From positions 13,945,929 through 14,009,928 of the forward strand of contig NC_049996.1 of the NCBI RefSeq assembly GCF_000003815.2: a DNA stretch of 64,000 nucleotides. The letters are read 5' to 3'. Within the stretch, counting starts at the first letter, position 1; each line of letters begins with the position of its first letter. This document shows, piece by piece, positions 1-10,935 of this stretch. The translations under genes and the position numbers were made by a program. The notes beneath the pieces were generated by a model. The model saw nothing but the letters and a program-made list of their open reading frames with translations, ran no database searches and was not told where the DNA came from. Source of the stretch: Branchiostoma floridae (Eukaryota; Chordata; Leptocardii; Amphioxiformes; Branchiostomatidae).

Positions 1-591
1 TAGTCAACCCTGAGTGGGATGGTGATCTTTGGTTATCTAACACCTTACCGGCACATTATGCACAACGGGAATAAAGCTACAAAGCTCATCTATTTTATCC
101 TTTAAAATCAGTTTACTAGCCCTAACCCACACGAGAAAGAAACGTAATTAAAGAACGACCAGCTAATGATATAATTTTAGCACTGTTACTGTTATGCTGA
201 AGTTTTTTCTTGACTACGCTATGAGAGAATACTGGTAGTTCTGGATCCCTCTGGCCAAGAGGCAGGCGAAGATGATCCCAATAACCTGTAAACGAATGAA
301 AAAGATCATGCATGTAAAATAGGGGGAAATGACATGTAAATCATGTCTTCTTAAACTGAGACTTATATAGCAGTAGTAATTCTCATTGTATTAATAGGAT
401 CACCTGAACTTCAATTATATGCATCATATATGTACCAATTCCTTTGAACCATCATAATTTTTAAAAGTATAGCCAACAATGCTTTAACGAAATCTGTATT
501 GAACCACTCCACCTACACATGCACTATAAAATATGTAGTATAGCAAGCCCTATCATGTAACTCTATCATACATCATATTAAGGTTTCATAC

Positions 592-3500
592 CTGGACAAA
601 TAATAAGAGAATTCCCAGCACTGCCACCGTCGCGATGTGACTTTTCACGCCACTTTCCAGCTTGTTCAGACACCCCTGAAACATACAAAAATGAGAGAGT
701 TTGAAATGGCAAACGAATATTTCCCCACATAACATTCTTCGTAATGTAAACAGCATTTGATTATCATGAAAGCTCATCTGTACTAAGTAGTAATCATACT
801 ATAATGCCGACGTTCTTCCAACAAAAAGGTATACGCGGATCACATTTCAACGACCACTGTCGCCAAAGTTAGAATATTAGACACTGAACATTACTTTGTA
901 ATGCATCATATACATCAGGGCACTCCAGCCATCACTGAACAGAGACGGTGGGCGTTATAAACTTTCTGGCACATTTGACCAATTGTTGACGTCACATATC
1001 GAAAAGATCACCTGCTTACAAGATTACGTGTGTTTAACTCTAGCAAGTTTACGTTCTGAAGTGATTGGCCATTATTGATCCTGAAGAAGGCGACAGTGGT
1101 CGTTAAAAATTTGATCCGACTATACCTTTGTGTTGGAAGAAAGTTTAGCATTGTACCATAACATTGTACAAGAAATCAAACCCAATAGGTTACATTTTAG
1201 AGTTAGATTTTAGACTAGAGTAGTCGCTTACAATGCTGTTCAATATTGTTTTCCTGTCATTTTTCGTCACTTTCAATTAACCCATGGGCAAGGATTTGCA
1301 ATAAACTTATTATCAGCATACCTCCGTGTTGATTTTCTGTGCTACAGTTGTACCGTTCCCCAGGTTGGCTCCGCACGTGTCGTTCGGAGCGGCCAAGTCG
1401 AACTCGACCAGCGCTCGGATGCAGCACGACCCGGGGACACTCAGCGTGCTGCTGCCGTTCGAGCTCTGCTGCGGGAACCCGGAGTTCTCCCACTCCGTGT
1501 AGTTGTCGACTCCGCAACACTGCAGCTGCAGTTTGTGTTCAAAACAAATGTTGTGATACAGTAGAAGCCGTTTAATTGCACTCCCCATTTGCGAGCACAT
1601 TTTGTGCAATCATCCAGATGGTGCAACAATTGCGAAGTTGTTCAGCTGGACCACATCACTATGGGACTTTGGAATCGCGTGCAGTTAACAGAAGTGTGCG
1701 TTAATCCGTTGTGCAATTAACTGGCTTCTACTGTATCATAATTCGTCGTTCATCAATTCTTTATTGACCATGGCATCGAAAGCATGCCTTTTTCTTTGAT
1801 TGTTCTTAGCCCCGGATTTTATTTGAATATTCTACCTACTATTAAAAACATTTTAAACAGTTGTCACTAAAATCATGATGTGGAGTAACATTTCATTGTC
1901 TTCAGGTACAAAGTTGAATGTATTTTGTAAAGCTGCCGTAAACTTAATTTCAAAAGAACACACAGTCATGATCATACCTTTTTCTGTGCGAGGTCGAAAG
2001 CTTTCCTGTTTGCAGGATTCCAGCCCTTCAGGAAATCCATGAGGTCTTCCTGTATTCTGGACCGGATCTGGTATGAGGTAAAAGAGAATCAAAAGATGTA
2101 CTGGGGTCATCCTAAAGATCTAAACTAATGCGAAGCGTAGTTGAACAGTTTGAGCTTTGTTCCGGCACAAGGATAAACCCCACTATGAATTTTTAGTCGA
2201 TCTTGCCGACCTTCATCAGATGACTGATTCAACTGTGGTATTCTACCATCACGCCGTGGACGGTACATGCATTCATTGCAGACAAAACCTAGCAGTTGTA
2301 CGTAAATTGCACTGCTATTGAGAACGGTTGCATATATCCGGACTGATAAAGACTCTTGATTAAGATTCCAAAGGAGAATTTCCTACATACTTGGTTTTTC
2401 ATCTTGAATGCCAGTATCCCTCCGATGAGTGTCAGTAGTAGAAGTATTATCAAGAATCCAGCATACTGTAAAACAAAAACAAGTACGTCATACAACTCAA
2501 GTGTCGGTTGGCTTTGCAAACAATTCCTTAACCTTGTTTCACGCGTGTATCAAAGTTTCTAAACTTTCAGTCATAAACACCGCCTGTTTCTACATTCCTT
2601 AAATCAGAACTGCGAGTTATCAATGCTAACTTTCACTATCACTTTATTTATCAAGCTTTAAAAGTTGATTTGAACTAGAATACACGTGATGTCATCCTTT
2701 CAGTAAGGTAAAAAAAATAGTCGCACGTTCAACTTGATTCCATGCCTAGTTGTCATCAAAATCGATCGCAGATTTTCCACTGTTACATTGCTCCTCTATT
2801 ATGAGCATAATGAGCATAACCATGGTCTAGGCTCCAAGTAGATGTGTCAGCTGGATGAAAAAAAATAAATAGAAGAATTTTGCCAAATAGGGACAAATAT
2901 AAAGTTGTCATAGGATCTCAGTCAGTCTTTTGCAGTCTATCTATTCCCCTAGGCCAATTAACTCCTACTATATTTTTTTCCTAACTTGGCCAAAGTCCCC
3001 TATTACTCTTCAGCCAGGCGGGTCTGGTACAGTAAAAGCCAGTTAATTGTACAACGGATTACCGCACACTTCTGTTAATTGCACGGGCTTAAAAATCCCA
3101 CTTGAACTGGTGCGGTCCAGCTGGATAACTTCGTATTATTGCACCACCCGGATAATTGCACGAAATACCATGGAAAACGGGGTGTGCAATAAAACGGCTT
3201 CTATTAATGTATAGACTAACCATGTCCCACGTGTACGTAATAGACAGACAGGCTTATGATAATTGATATACTCACCGCTTTCAGAAGATAAACATTGTCC
3301 TTCTCGGCTCCGTAACACCCGACCACGGTCACCACGCAGATGATGAGGCCCACCACGAGGAGGAGAATCTGCGACACCGGAATGTCGGACCTGCTGAAGT
3401 CAAACACTCCATCCATCCACGTCAGGCCAGCGGCCGCCACAACCATCAACCCGAAACCTGCCACCTAGCGGAAATGTAATGAACTGTAGTCACGCCACAA

Positions 3501-5170
3501 AGCAGTGATTCGAGTAAGCAGAACCCATTTTTCGGCCCATGGGGATTTCTATAGGTAAGGGCCACAAGGTGACTGGCTTCGACGCGGAACAATATATAGT
3601 TGGGCGCACTTTAGGAATACCAAAAAGAGATATGTTCAAGTTCAAGTCACAAAATAATTTTTTTTAATCCTGTCCCTCAAATTAGGCTTTTCACCTCTCC
3701 TTCAACAAGTTTATCCGTACTACTTTATGTAACCGCGTCATGGACCCCGGGGTCGCGTATAAATACTGTGTTCTGCTACCTCAAGCAATTGGATATGATT
3801 TTCGAAACGGTCAGACGTTTCAGATAGTATCCGACTATCTTTCGTCAGTGACACTGAAGACAACTGGAAGAAGCTGTTTTTATACCCTGATCATGAACGC
3901 AAAAGATCTGAAGACTATTTTGGAATATCCCAAGTGTAGTTGTCTCTATATCTTTTTCTGTCAATGGACTATATACACACTATACTACTTTTTCAGATAG
4001 AGATTGTGGGCCGGTGATACTGCAGTTCCTAAAATATCGGTATGTGTCTTTCTATGTACCCCAATAAATACCAAAAATACATACAAATCCATCAAATGGA
4101 TCTTAAATTAAGTGGTCGGTGCCAACAGGCAAAAACGGAGGTATAAACGGCTGCCTGTCGACGGACAAAGGTTGCAATAGTTGAAAAGGTCTCCACAATA
4201 CGTCTTTCAAATGGAACACCCCCTAATGATCCCTAATAGTTTGTTTGTCAAAAACAGCTAGTTTCCCGTTCACTTGGCTAAATGTAATTACAGTGCGTGG
4301 GGTTGTGAAGTATTTGTTGGCACATGATATATTTTAAAATAGCCACATGTCGATAGTGACGTAAGAACAAGAGCTTCCGTATAATGCCCTTGGAATGCAA
4401 CATGGAGGTCAAATTATAGATCTATATTTAACCTCCTTGACGAATTCAAGCGAGAAGCGTCCGACATTGATTTTTCTATAGAAGAAACTGGATCGTGTGC
4501 AATGCACCAACCGTTTGTCTGTGTTTATCAAAACACAATGTCAATCATGATCTAATACGATGACGTGGTGCAGGTGTGTTCCGTGCGTTCTCAGTGTATG
4601 TTGCTGTCGATAGTAATTTGTAAATGGGGCATACAAGGGTAGTCATGCCACAGCACGAAATGTGGTACAAGGCAACAGATTACAATATAGCCCCAGGCAA
4701 CAGTTAGAAAAAATGACAAACATTAGCAGAAGTCTATAATCCTTTCAATTCGTAGAAAAAGGACGAGCATCATCTTTTGTATGTACGGATTGTCTTAAGC
4801 CACATACAAGTAATTACAGTCATGTGATACACAAACGCTCCCTTAATTATATCAAGTTTTTATTACGTATTTTAATTGATATTCAAAGTAGTGTATTCTT
4901 AACTTTTCGCGGTCAATACAGTAGTGAAACAGAAGGACATGAAATCACCGATCAAAGTCATTCTCACTACGGAAGGAATGAATGGTTTTAATCGTTTTGT
5001 GTACAATGATAGGAAGACGCCATTTTGAAACGTGACGTACTAGTATATATATATACAGGTGTTGTCTATATCTATATTTACTAGTAAATACTTACAAAGA
5101 AGACGATGTTGAACGCGATGAGGCAATACCTCATCATCTGGTGCCCGAGTCCGAGCTGCTCCAGCCCCAT
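592..5170 (-). CDS. Tetraspanin family membrane protein (partial, last exon missing)
   Basis: Four-pass membrane scaffold protein that organises partner proteins in the plasma or endosomal membrane. Coding exons in gene order: 5096-5170 (start MGLEQLGLG, first half of TM1), 3276-3464 (rest of TM1, TM2 and the loop GCYGAEKDN typical of tetraspanins), 2391-2465 (TM3, YAGFLIILLLLTLIGG), 1978-2067 (start of the large loop), 1322-1525 (CCG signature in LQCCGVDNY, then VPGSCC and DTCG), 592-675 (GCLNKLE, TM4 to LLFVQ). All borders have GT/AG and all introns are phase 0, which matches the joined reading of 239 residues. The large loop has the CCG, SCC, C and GC cysteines, a six-cysteine class. The short C-terminal exon expected after FVQ is not found to the left and is probably outside the window. 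Introns hold two pogo-like MITEs and one foldback element. Subfamily not assigned. Confidence 0.9.
803..1153. mobile_element. Non-autonomous DNA element with long terminal inverted repeats
   Basis: The left end (AACGACCACTGTCGCC at about 849) is the reverse complement of the right end (GGCGACAGTGGTCGTT at about 1088). The match extends outward, with mismatches, through TTCTTCCAACA, giving inverted arms of roughly 60 bp around an interior of about 220 bp with no coding sequence. It sits in the intron between tetraspanin exons 5 and 6. Superfamily not identified. Confidence 0.7.
1559..1733. mobile_element. pogo/Tigger-like MITE flanked by TA
   Basis: About 175 bp. The left end CAGTAGAAGCCGTTTAATTG and the reverse complement of the right end agree over about 24 bp. 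Each end is bordered by TA (1557-1558 and 1734-1735), the usual duplication of Tc1/mariner-pogo elements, and the CAG start is typical of Tigger-type termini. It lies only about 30 bp upstream (in gene direction) of the tetraspanin exon that starts at 1525. Confidence 0.75.
3030..3209. mobile_element. Second, diverged copy of the pogo/Tigger-like MITE
   Basis: Begins CAGTAAAAGCCAGTTAATTG after TA (3028-3029). It ends with a related but more diverged inverted terminus (GGCTTCTATTAATG) before TA (3210-3211). Same family and size as the element at 1559-1733, here in the intron between tetraspanin exons 2 and 3. Confidence 0.65.
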
Positions 5171-6079
5171 TTTGGAGTCTTGTCTTGATCTCAGTGGAGG
5201 CGAAAAGTCCACACTGTCCATCACATTTCTACCTACACACGTCGGCAATGTTTCGGACGAGAAAATGTCTCTTTTGGAGGTTCTACTCGGGAAATTATGG
5301 AACCATTCGTTCAAAGACTTGCGAGTTAAAAGGGCAGAGAAGAAGCTATGACGCCACTGGTTTTGAAAATAATCTAATATCTTAACGTTCACTTCAGAAA
5401 AAGTGCTTAATTTTGAAGGGAATGCTTGGATAACCCTTTAAATGATCAATCCGGTGTTCGTCATAACCCTTCAATACCCCCACCCCGGAAGTCGCTCAAC
5501 CTGTTCCACCTGGTGTGGACTGTACCATTTTGACCATGTAAGAGGGGAGGGGAATGTTTTCTAATGTTGACGAAAACATTTCGTCCTTTTCTAATGTTGA
5601 CGAAAACATTTCGTCATTTGAGGAAAACATTTCGTTATTGTCCACTACACTACATTTGCTGGGCACAGTTTATAAAGACACAAGAGGTATTTTCGTATGG
5701 TGAATACAAATCCTTACAATGATTCTATGATGACGGCGCAATATAGTGAGAATGATGTCCATCGGATCCCTTGAAGACAAATTCCAGTCCAATGAGATAT
5801 AAGACAACACCATAGAAGCTTGTTAAGTATTCTTTAATAGGAAACATCCTTCGTCCGTCGCAGCTTTAATTTCTGGTTGGGCACAAGTACAAACATTTCG
5901 TGGCCTTAAAAAACCCTTATGGTTATCCTGTCCATCTTTTTTCCACTATATCATCCCACTTTTACCTAAGTAGCACAATTCTACCACAGCAGTATAGATT
6001 AGACATTCTGTAAGACGCTAAACGATGTGCACTTAGAAAATACACATTGTTTAAGGAAACATACATAATTGTCTTCAAG
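5171..6079. other. Intergenic stretch upstream of the tetraspanin
   Basis: No convincing exon on either strand. The only structure seen is a short direct repeat at about 5560-5640, where a unit containing TTGACGAAAACATTTCGTC is repeated and then partly repeated again. The tetraspanin promoter should be here, but no clear TATA box or other core element can be pointed to. Confidence 0.6.
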
Positions 6080-6655
6080 CTGATACTAAGAATTTATTGC
6101 AAACACGTCTGACGAAACAACTTCCTGATTACATCAATAGTTTTCAAAGGACTTCTGACTCTCACAGCTACCCCACCCGACACAGTCAGAACCTATGCCT
6201 CAAACTACCCCTTGTACGGTTAGAATGTGGGAAGCGCAAGTTCTCTTATAGAGGTATTACTGCATGGAACAGTCTTCCGCCATCTGTAAAGACCTGCACG
6301 TCAAAATCTACCTTCAGAACCAAATGCAGGGCTTGGCTAGCCTGACCTCTGACCACTCAATGAAACTGACAACTTGATAGTATTTATTTTGTTACTATTA
6401 TTATTGTTTTCTTTAGTTTCGTACCATTATTTTTCATTCATCATTTGTATTAATATCATCATCACTAGCAGCATCTATTGTTATGATTAGTATTATTGTT
6501 TGCATCAGTTTCATTACTATTGTTGTCTATTTATGTTTGCCTATGTTTGTGATGAATATGTTTAATTTCTTTTATGTAACACGCAGGGCTCCACTGAAAA
6601 GCAGTGCAAGAGCACTGAGCTTGGACCACCCTGGATAAAGATTACAGAAATAAAC
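6080..6655 (+). mobile_element. 5'-truncated LINE: reverse transcriptase C-terminal tail plus 3' UTR
   Basis: An open frame of 82 codons (about 6097-6345) contains YPTRHSQNLCLKLPL and then FSYRGITAWNSLPPSVK, the arrangement found at the extreme C-terminus of LINE ORF2 proteins of the CR1/L2/jockey kind. No reverse transcriptase core or endonuclease is visible upstream, so the copy is 5'-truncated. The AT-rich segment after the stop ends near 6650 with ACCACCCTGGATAAAGATTA and then AGAAATAAA, a plausible LINE 3' end. The clade is inferred only from the tail motif. Confidence 0.7.
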
Positions 6656-6783
6656 AACAGGGCACACCGCTCATATATATGATCCAACGTTCCAAACCAC
6701 ACAAGTTGTGTTTTCATATTCCAGTAGCCCAACCCTAGTAGTTTAAACGTCGTACATTTAGTTCAGCCGCGCCACCTGGCGAT

Positions 6784-6906
6784 TTACTCAATAATTACAT
6801 TGTCATCATGCAGTAATCTCCTGTACTTCCGCTCGGCTCGGTACTGCTCATATTCTTTTCTCCTGGTTTCCCGCATGAAGCAGCATGCATACAGCATTCC
6901 CAGCAT
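6784..6906 (-). pseudogene. Isolated tetraspanin C-terminal exon
   Basis: After the acceptor TACAG (6907 onward) the minus strand reads MLGMLYACCFMRETRRK and continues as a charged tail ending HDDNVIIE and a stop: 40 codons in phase 0. This is the second half of tetraspanin TM4 plus the cytosolic tail, and its phase exactly fits the exon-6 end (FVQ) of the tetraspanin in this window. It lies upstream of that gene's first exon, however, so it cannot be its own tail in linear order. No further tetraspanin exons are seen to its right before the transposon. It may be the last exon of a disrupted tandem paralogue or an assembly-order error; either it is a relic or its partner exons are outside. 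Confidence 0.7.
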
Positions 6907-6977
6907 CTGTACGGGTAATGGGTAAGAAAATATAGATACTTATTAGTTGAATGTAAGTTCATCTGTGACAGTAGTCA

Positions 6978-7184
6978 GCATTATGTTACAATTTTAAACT
7001 CCGTGCACAAAAATAAAACTTTTACCAACAAGCTTTCGATCTGTCCTCTGATTTCGCTCAACCGAGACGGGGCCGATACCGATTTGCAAGCACAATTGAT
7101 CATTTGCTGACGTCTGATCGAAAGCTTGTTGGTATGCGCTTTATTTTTGTGTACGAAGATAGAGTTTAGAATTGTAACATACTA
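6978..7184. mobile_element. Foldback element with ~60-bp inverted arms
   Basis: The left arm (ATGTTACAATTTTAAACTC and onward through ACCAACAAGCTTTCGATC) is repeated as its reverse complement on the right (GATCGAAAGCTTGTTGGT through GAATTGTAACAT). The middle is about 60 bp and non-coding. A typical MITE; superfamily not determined. Confidence 0.7.
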
Positions 7185-8600
7185 TTCATTAGTTGTTTAA
7201 TGTATGAGTATGGCAATGGAACCTTCTAAAGAAGGCATTTAGATCATTAAAATCGATGGCAGTTCCCAGATCATCTCGCTAGGAAGGCAGTGTATACGAC
7301 TACAGAGGAAAAGGAACTGTGCACCTATGGACTGTGGTCGGATGAGGAGAACGAGGAGAGATGTAGTACAATTTAACTCATTAGAGCTTTGCAGGGCCAC
7401 ACTTTATATCACTGACCTAGGCAACCCTGCAGCAAAAGGTAGACATAATGTAACAAGAAAGCTTTTAAAAAAAGCTGGCCGGGGCGCATTTGGAAGGACT
7501 ACCTCAAAATTTCATGTTGTGTTCCAGTAAAATGTGCATCATTATTAAACTAGAAGTTTATATCTAAAATCTATGGGAAGTTGGCTGGAAACCTTTGTTC
7601 ACTGGTATAATTGGATTTTCCGGCGTACTTTTGTGGGCGGAATTGTATCCCTTGTGTGCGCTGTGTGCCGGATATAAAAATCGTAAAAGAAACTCCGGTG
7701 CGAGACCACAGCCAAAGGCGGGAAGAGGTCCCGGATGTGCATTGTCGTTCTTTCTTCGTGACAGAAATTTCACAGGCAGACATGGTACGAATATGTAATG
7801 AACAGATTATGGACGGTCAATACTTCTCAAGCTTCTGAATCGTTTGGATATGAAAATTATCGTGCTGAAGATATTTATACGTGTCTGGGGGATCCTACCA
7901 GACAACTTGTATAACCAATCAGAAACCAGTCTGCGATTCTCCGCCAATCAACGATCAAATTGGCGTGTTGCTTTCTACCACGTCCGTAATAGGGATGTCT
8001 GAATCTTAATTTGCATACGGCAGCATATAAACATGTTATGGTGGGTCCGGTGAGGCCGGAGTTGCGTCCTTGACTGGTTTGCGTGGGGTGCGGATCCATT
8101 GTGTACAGGTTTGTGTCCGATTTGGTGATTTGATAGAAAGAAATAACAATTTATGGAGTAGAGTTTGTTAAGCGAAATGTTTCTAGTTTGGTGATTTTGT
8201 GAGGTAAGGTTTGTTGTGGTGTATTTTTCTTAGAATTTTTTTTTGTGTAACACGTGTTTGGTCGATGTTTTGTTGGGCGTGATGACGGCAGAGGTTTTGC
8301 ACAATGTTGTGCAGGATGTAGGTGTAATGGGAATGCAGAGGTCAAGATGTAAATTCTCCTAATTAGTTGTAAAGAACAAAGAGTTCAGTGGTAGTGGTAT
8401 GCATAATTTAAGATCAATATATTAATAGCATTGTGACGCTGTTATATATACTGTTATGGCATGTTTTGCATGGGTAATTTGCAGATATATATCTATATTA
8501 TAGGCATGTTTATGAAAGTAATTTATCGTTTGGCACGAATTTTTTGCGGGTATTTAATTTATTGTTTTGTTTAATGTTTCAATATGTAACTTATATGTTT
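7185..8600. other. Non-coding stretch left of the RPA-like gene
   Basis: No convincing coding exon. At 7498-7530 there is a nearly identical copy of a short piece of the Helitron ORF (see 20299-20330), probably an old transposon scrap. The 7860-8600 part is T-rich on plus and presumably holds the promoter and 5' leader of the RPA-like gene; no defined promoter element can be named. The left border of the Helitron was not located. Confidence 0.4.
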
Positions 8601-8609
8601 ATTTTTTAG

Positions 8610-8692
8610 GTGTGAGTTGGACTGTCAGGTTGACTGAGGGACGACGGGACGCTAGATTCTTGGTCGTTTTGTTAGCAGTGTCTTGTGCTAAG
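8610..8692 (+). other. Possible non-coding 5' leader exon of the RPA-like gene
   Basis: Bounded by an acceptor-like TTTTTTAG (8608-8609) and a good donor AAG|GTATGTG (8693). It holds no long open frame. Splicing this leader to the acceptor TATTTTAG at about 8966 would place the coding ATG (8968) one base into the next exon. This is inference from splice consensus only. Confidence 0.3.
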
Positions 8693-8967
8693 GTATGTGC
8701 ACACTTTTAGGTGGTGTGGGTGTGTTAAGTAGTTTTATTAGTTTGAAACGATGTAGGTAAAGTTTTTTAATCAAATTGTTGCTATGGTAAAAGCGGTAGT
8801 GTGACTTGTTATTTTTGTATTACTTTTACATAGTATAGTGGGAGGTGTGGGGTATTTTGAGCAGTGAGAATGTCAAATATTTGAGGTTGTAGTGGGTATG
8901 ATCTAAGAGCTATTTTGAATAGTTATGCAGCGATATATTAATGAGATTTTTTTGTTCATATTTTAGG

Positions 8968-9945
8968 ATGGAGACACCATCGGAGATGTCGGGATATGTG
9001 CACAACGTGTCGCCAATGAAAGACGGGGCAAAGTCAAAGTTTTTCCGGTTTGATTTTCAAACTTCAGAAGACGAGTCTAGGAAAGGAATCTGTTTTAGTC
9101 CTCAGAAGAGGAGTTTCTTTTGTGAGAAAGAACAGAGCAGCAGCCCATGCAAAATCAGTAAAGTGAGCAGTTGTTCGATGAGATCAAGCGACTTTGTGGT
9201 TAATGAGAAGAGTTCCGTGGAGTCGACAGCAGATGTGGGATTTCCAGCAAAACGACCTAGTATTAGGTCTGTAAGTGTTAAGGACATTAGCTACCTCTCT
9301 GTGAATGATGTTGTAAGAGTCAATGTGAAGGTGCTTTCCATTGATAAAACAGAGAAAGTTACAGTTAACTCAGGTGATGAGCGAGAGAAGACAGATGTTA
9401 TCGTAGGTGACACAAGTGGAGCTGTTCGCTTGTGTGTTTGGCAGCCACATGTGTTAGAGTTAGGGCGTAGCTATGGTGTGGACGCTAAAGTTAAGTTGTT
9501 TGCCAGAAGACGATTTCTGAGCACGTTTCCTGAGTCAGTGGTGAACGAAGTAGGTCCTATATATGCCCCAGATGGGATTCAACAGATAGACCAGGTCAGA
9601 GCAACCGGTACAATCATTGGAAGTCAAGTACTTAGCAGGTTTTACAAATGTAACTCATGTAAAAGGAAGATCGATCCGACAGAAACAAAGTTTCTGTGTT
9701 GCCCTCACTGCAACATGAAGCAGTTGCGAGAGCGATCCAAGGAAGAAATGATTGTGAAAGTTGTTGTTGATGATCATGGTAAACATGTACATTTAACATG
9801 TTTTTCCAGTATCGTATCTACAATTATTGGTGAAGATTCATTGGCAATGAAGAGTGACGATGTTGAGGAGAAGTTGTTGGAACAAGAGGAAGTGGAATTG
9901 ATGTATGATGCATTCAGCAATACTGTGAATTCTGTTGGGGATTAG
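8968..9945 (+). CDS. RPA-like single-stranded DNA-binding protein of the Helitron
   Basis: 325 residues. Residues 1-100 are Ser/Lys-rich and probably disordered. Residues about 105-200 read as an OB fold of the replication protein A large-subunit type (VKDISYLSVNDVVRVNVKV, then DVIVGDTSGAVRLCVW). Then comes a zinc ribbon, C228-x2-C231 and C245-x2-C248 (YKCNSC and CCPHC), followed by MIVKVVVDDHGKHVHLTCF. The start is placed at METPSEMSG because the upstream in-frame ATG at 8941 lies inside a likely intron, before the acceptor TATTTTAG. RPA-like proteins are known accessory genes of Helitrons in plants and some animals, where they are thought to protect the displaced strand. It is convergent with the Rep/helicase ORF about 5 kb to the right. 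The open frame is intact. Confidence 0.8.
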   Translation: METPSEMSGYVHNVSPMKDGAKSKFFRFDFQTSEDESRKGICFSPQKRSFFCEKEQSSSPCKISKVSSCSMRSSDFVVNEKSSVESTADVGFPAKRPSIRSVSVKDISYLSVNDVVRVNVKVLSIDKTEKVTVNSGDEREKTDVIVGDTSGAVRLCVWQPHVLELGRSYGVDAKVKLFARRRFLSTFPESVVNEVGPIYAPDGIQQIDQVRATGTIIGSQVLSRFYKCNSCKRKIDPTETKFLCCPHCNMKQLRERSKEEMIVKVVVDDHGKHVHLTCFSSIVSTIIGEDSLAMKSDDVEEKLLEQEEVELMYDAFSNTVNSVGD

Positions 9946-10000
9946 TTGATGCATGTTATGATACCAATATTGGTGTTTTTATTGTATGTTTTAGTTTTTT

Positions 10001-10935
10001 AAATTGATCCATCAGAGGTAAAGATTTTGTGTTGCCTTTTTTGCCATATGAAGCAGTTGCAAGATCAATGCAAGGAAGAAATGGTTGTGGAAGTTGTTGT
10101 GGATGATCATGGTAAACCAGTACATTTGTCATGTTTTTTCAGTATTATATTTACAATTATAGTTGTAGGTTGATTGCCAATGAAGAGTGACAATGTTGAG
10201 GTATGATGCTATTGATGTATGGTGCATAGAGCAATACTTTTTGTTTTGTTGGTGATTAGTTGGTGCATGTTATGATACCAGTATTGTTTTTTTTTTCTTG
10301 TATGTTGTATTTTTTTAAATTGATTCATCAGAGATAAAGATTTTGTGTTGCCTTTTTTGCCATATGAAGCAGTTGCAAGATCAATGCAAGGAAGAAATGG
10401 TTGTGGAAGTTGTTGTGGATGATCATGGTAAACCAGTACATTTGTCATGTTTTTTCAGTATTATATTTACAATTATAGTTGTAGGTTGATTGCCAATGAA
10501 GAGTGACAATGTTGAGGTATGATGCTATTGATGTATGATGCATAGAGCAATACTTTTTGTTTTGTGTGATTAGTTGGTGCATGTTATGATACCAATATTG
10601 ATTTTTTTTGTATGTTTTAGTTTTTTTAAATTGATCCATCAGAGATAAAGATTTTGTGTTGCCTTTATTGCAATATGAAGCAGTTGCAAGATCAATGCAA
10701 GGAAGAAATGGTTGGGAAAGTTGTTCTGGATGATCATGGTAAACCAGTACATTTGTCATGTTTTTTCAGTATTATATTTACAATCATTGTTGTAGATTGA
10801 TTGCCAATGAAGAGTGACAATGTTGAGGTATGATGCTATTGATGTATGATGCATAGAGCAATATTGTTTTCTTTGTGATTAGTTGGTGCATGTTATGATA
10901 GCAATATTGATTTTTTTTCTTGTATGTTTTAGTTG
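10001..10935 (+). pseudogene. Three decayed tandem copies of the 3' part of the RPA-like gene
   Basis: Units of about 310-316 bp at 10001-10316, 10317-10627 and 10628-10935. Each repeats, with changes, the RPA-like gene from the zinc-ribbon region (ATGAAGCAGTTGC, GATGATCATGGTAAA) through its stop and 3' flank (TGCATGTTATGATA). All have lost part of the segment between the GATGTTGAGG motif and the C-terminus and carry in-frame stops, so they are not translatable as RPA. The copies resemble each other more than the intact gene, suggesting that one truncated duplicate was amplified. Confidence 0.8.

Noticed and set aside
7549-7553. A-CTAG as the Helitron 3' terminus (read on minus as CTAG before T)
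   Set aside because: No GC-rich hairpin lies just inside it, and a CTAG tetramer is common. Without other copies the border cannot be set.
8941-8967. ATG at 8941 as the start of the RPA-like protein
   Set aside because: It lies in a T-rich tract ending in an acceptor (TATTTTAG) one base before ATG 8968, so it is most likely intronic.
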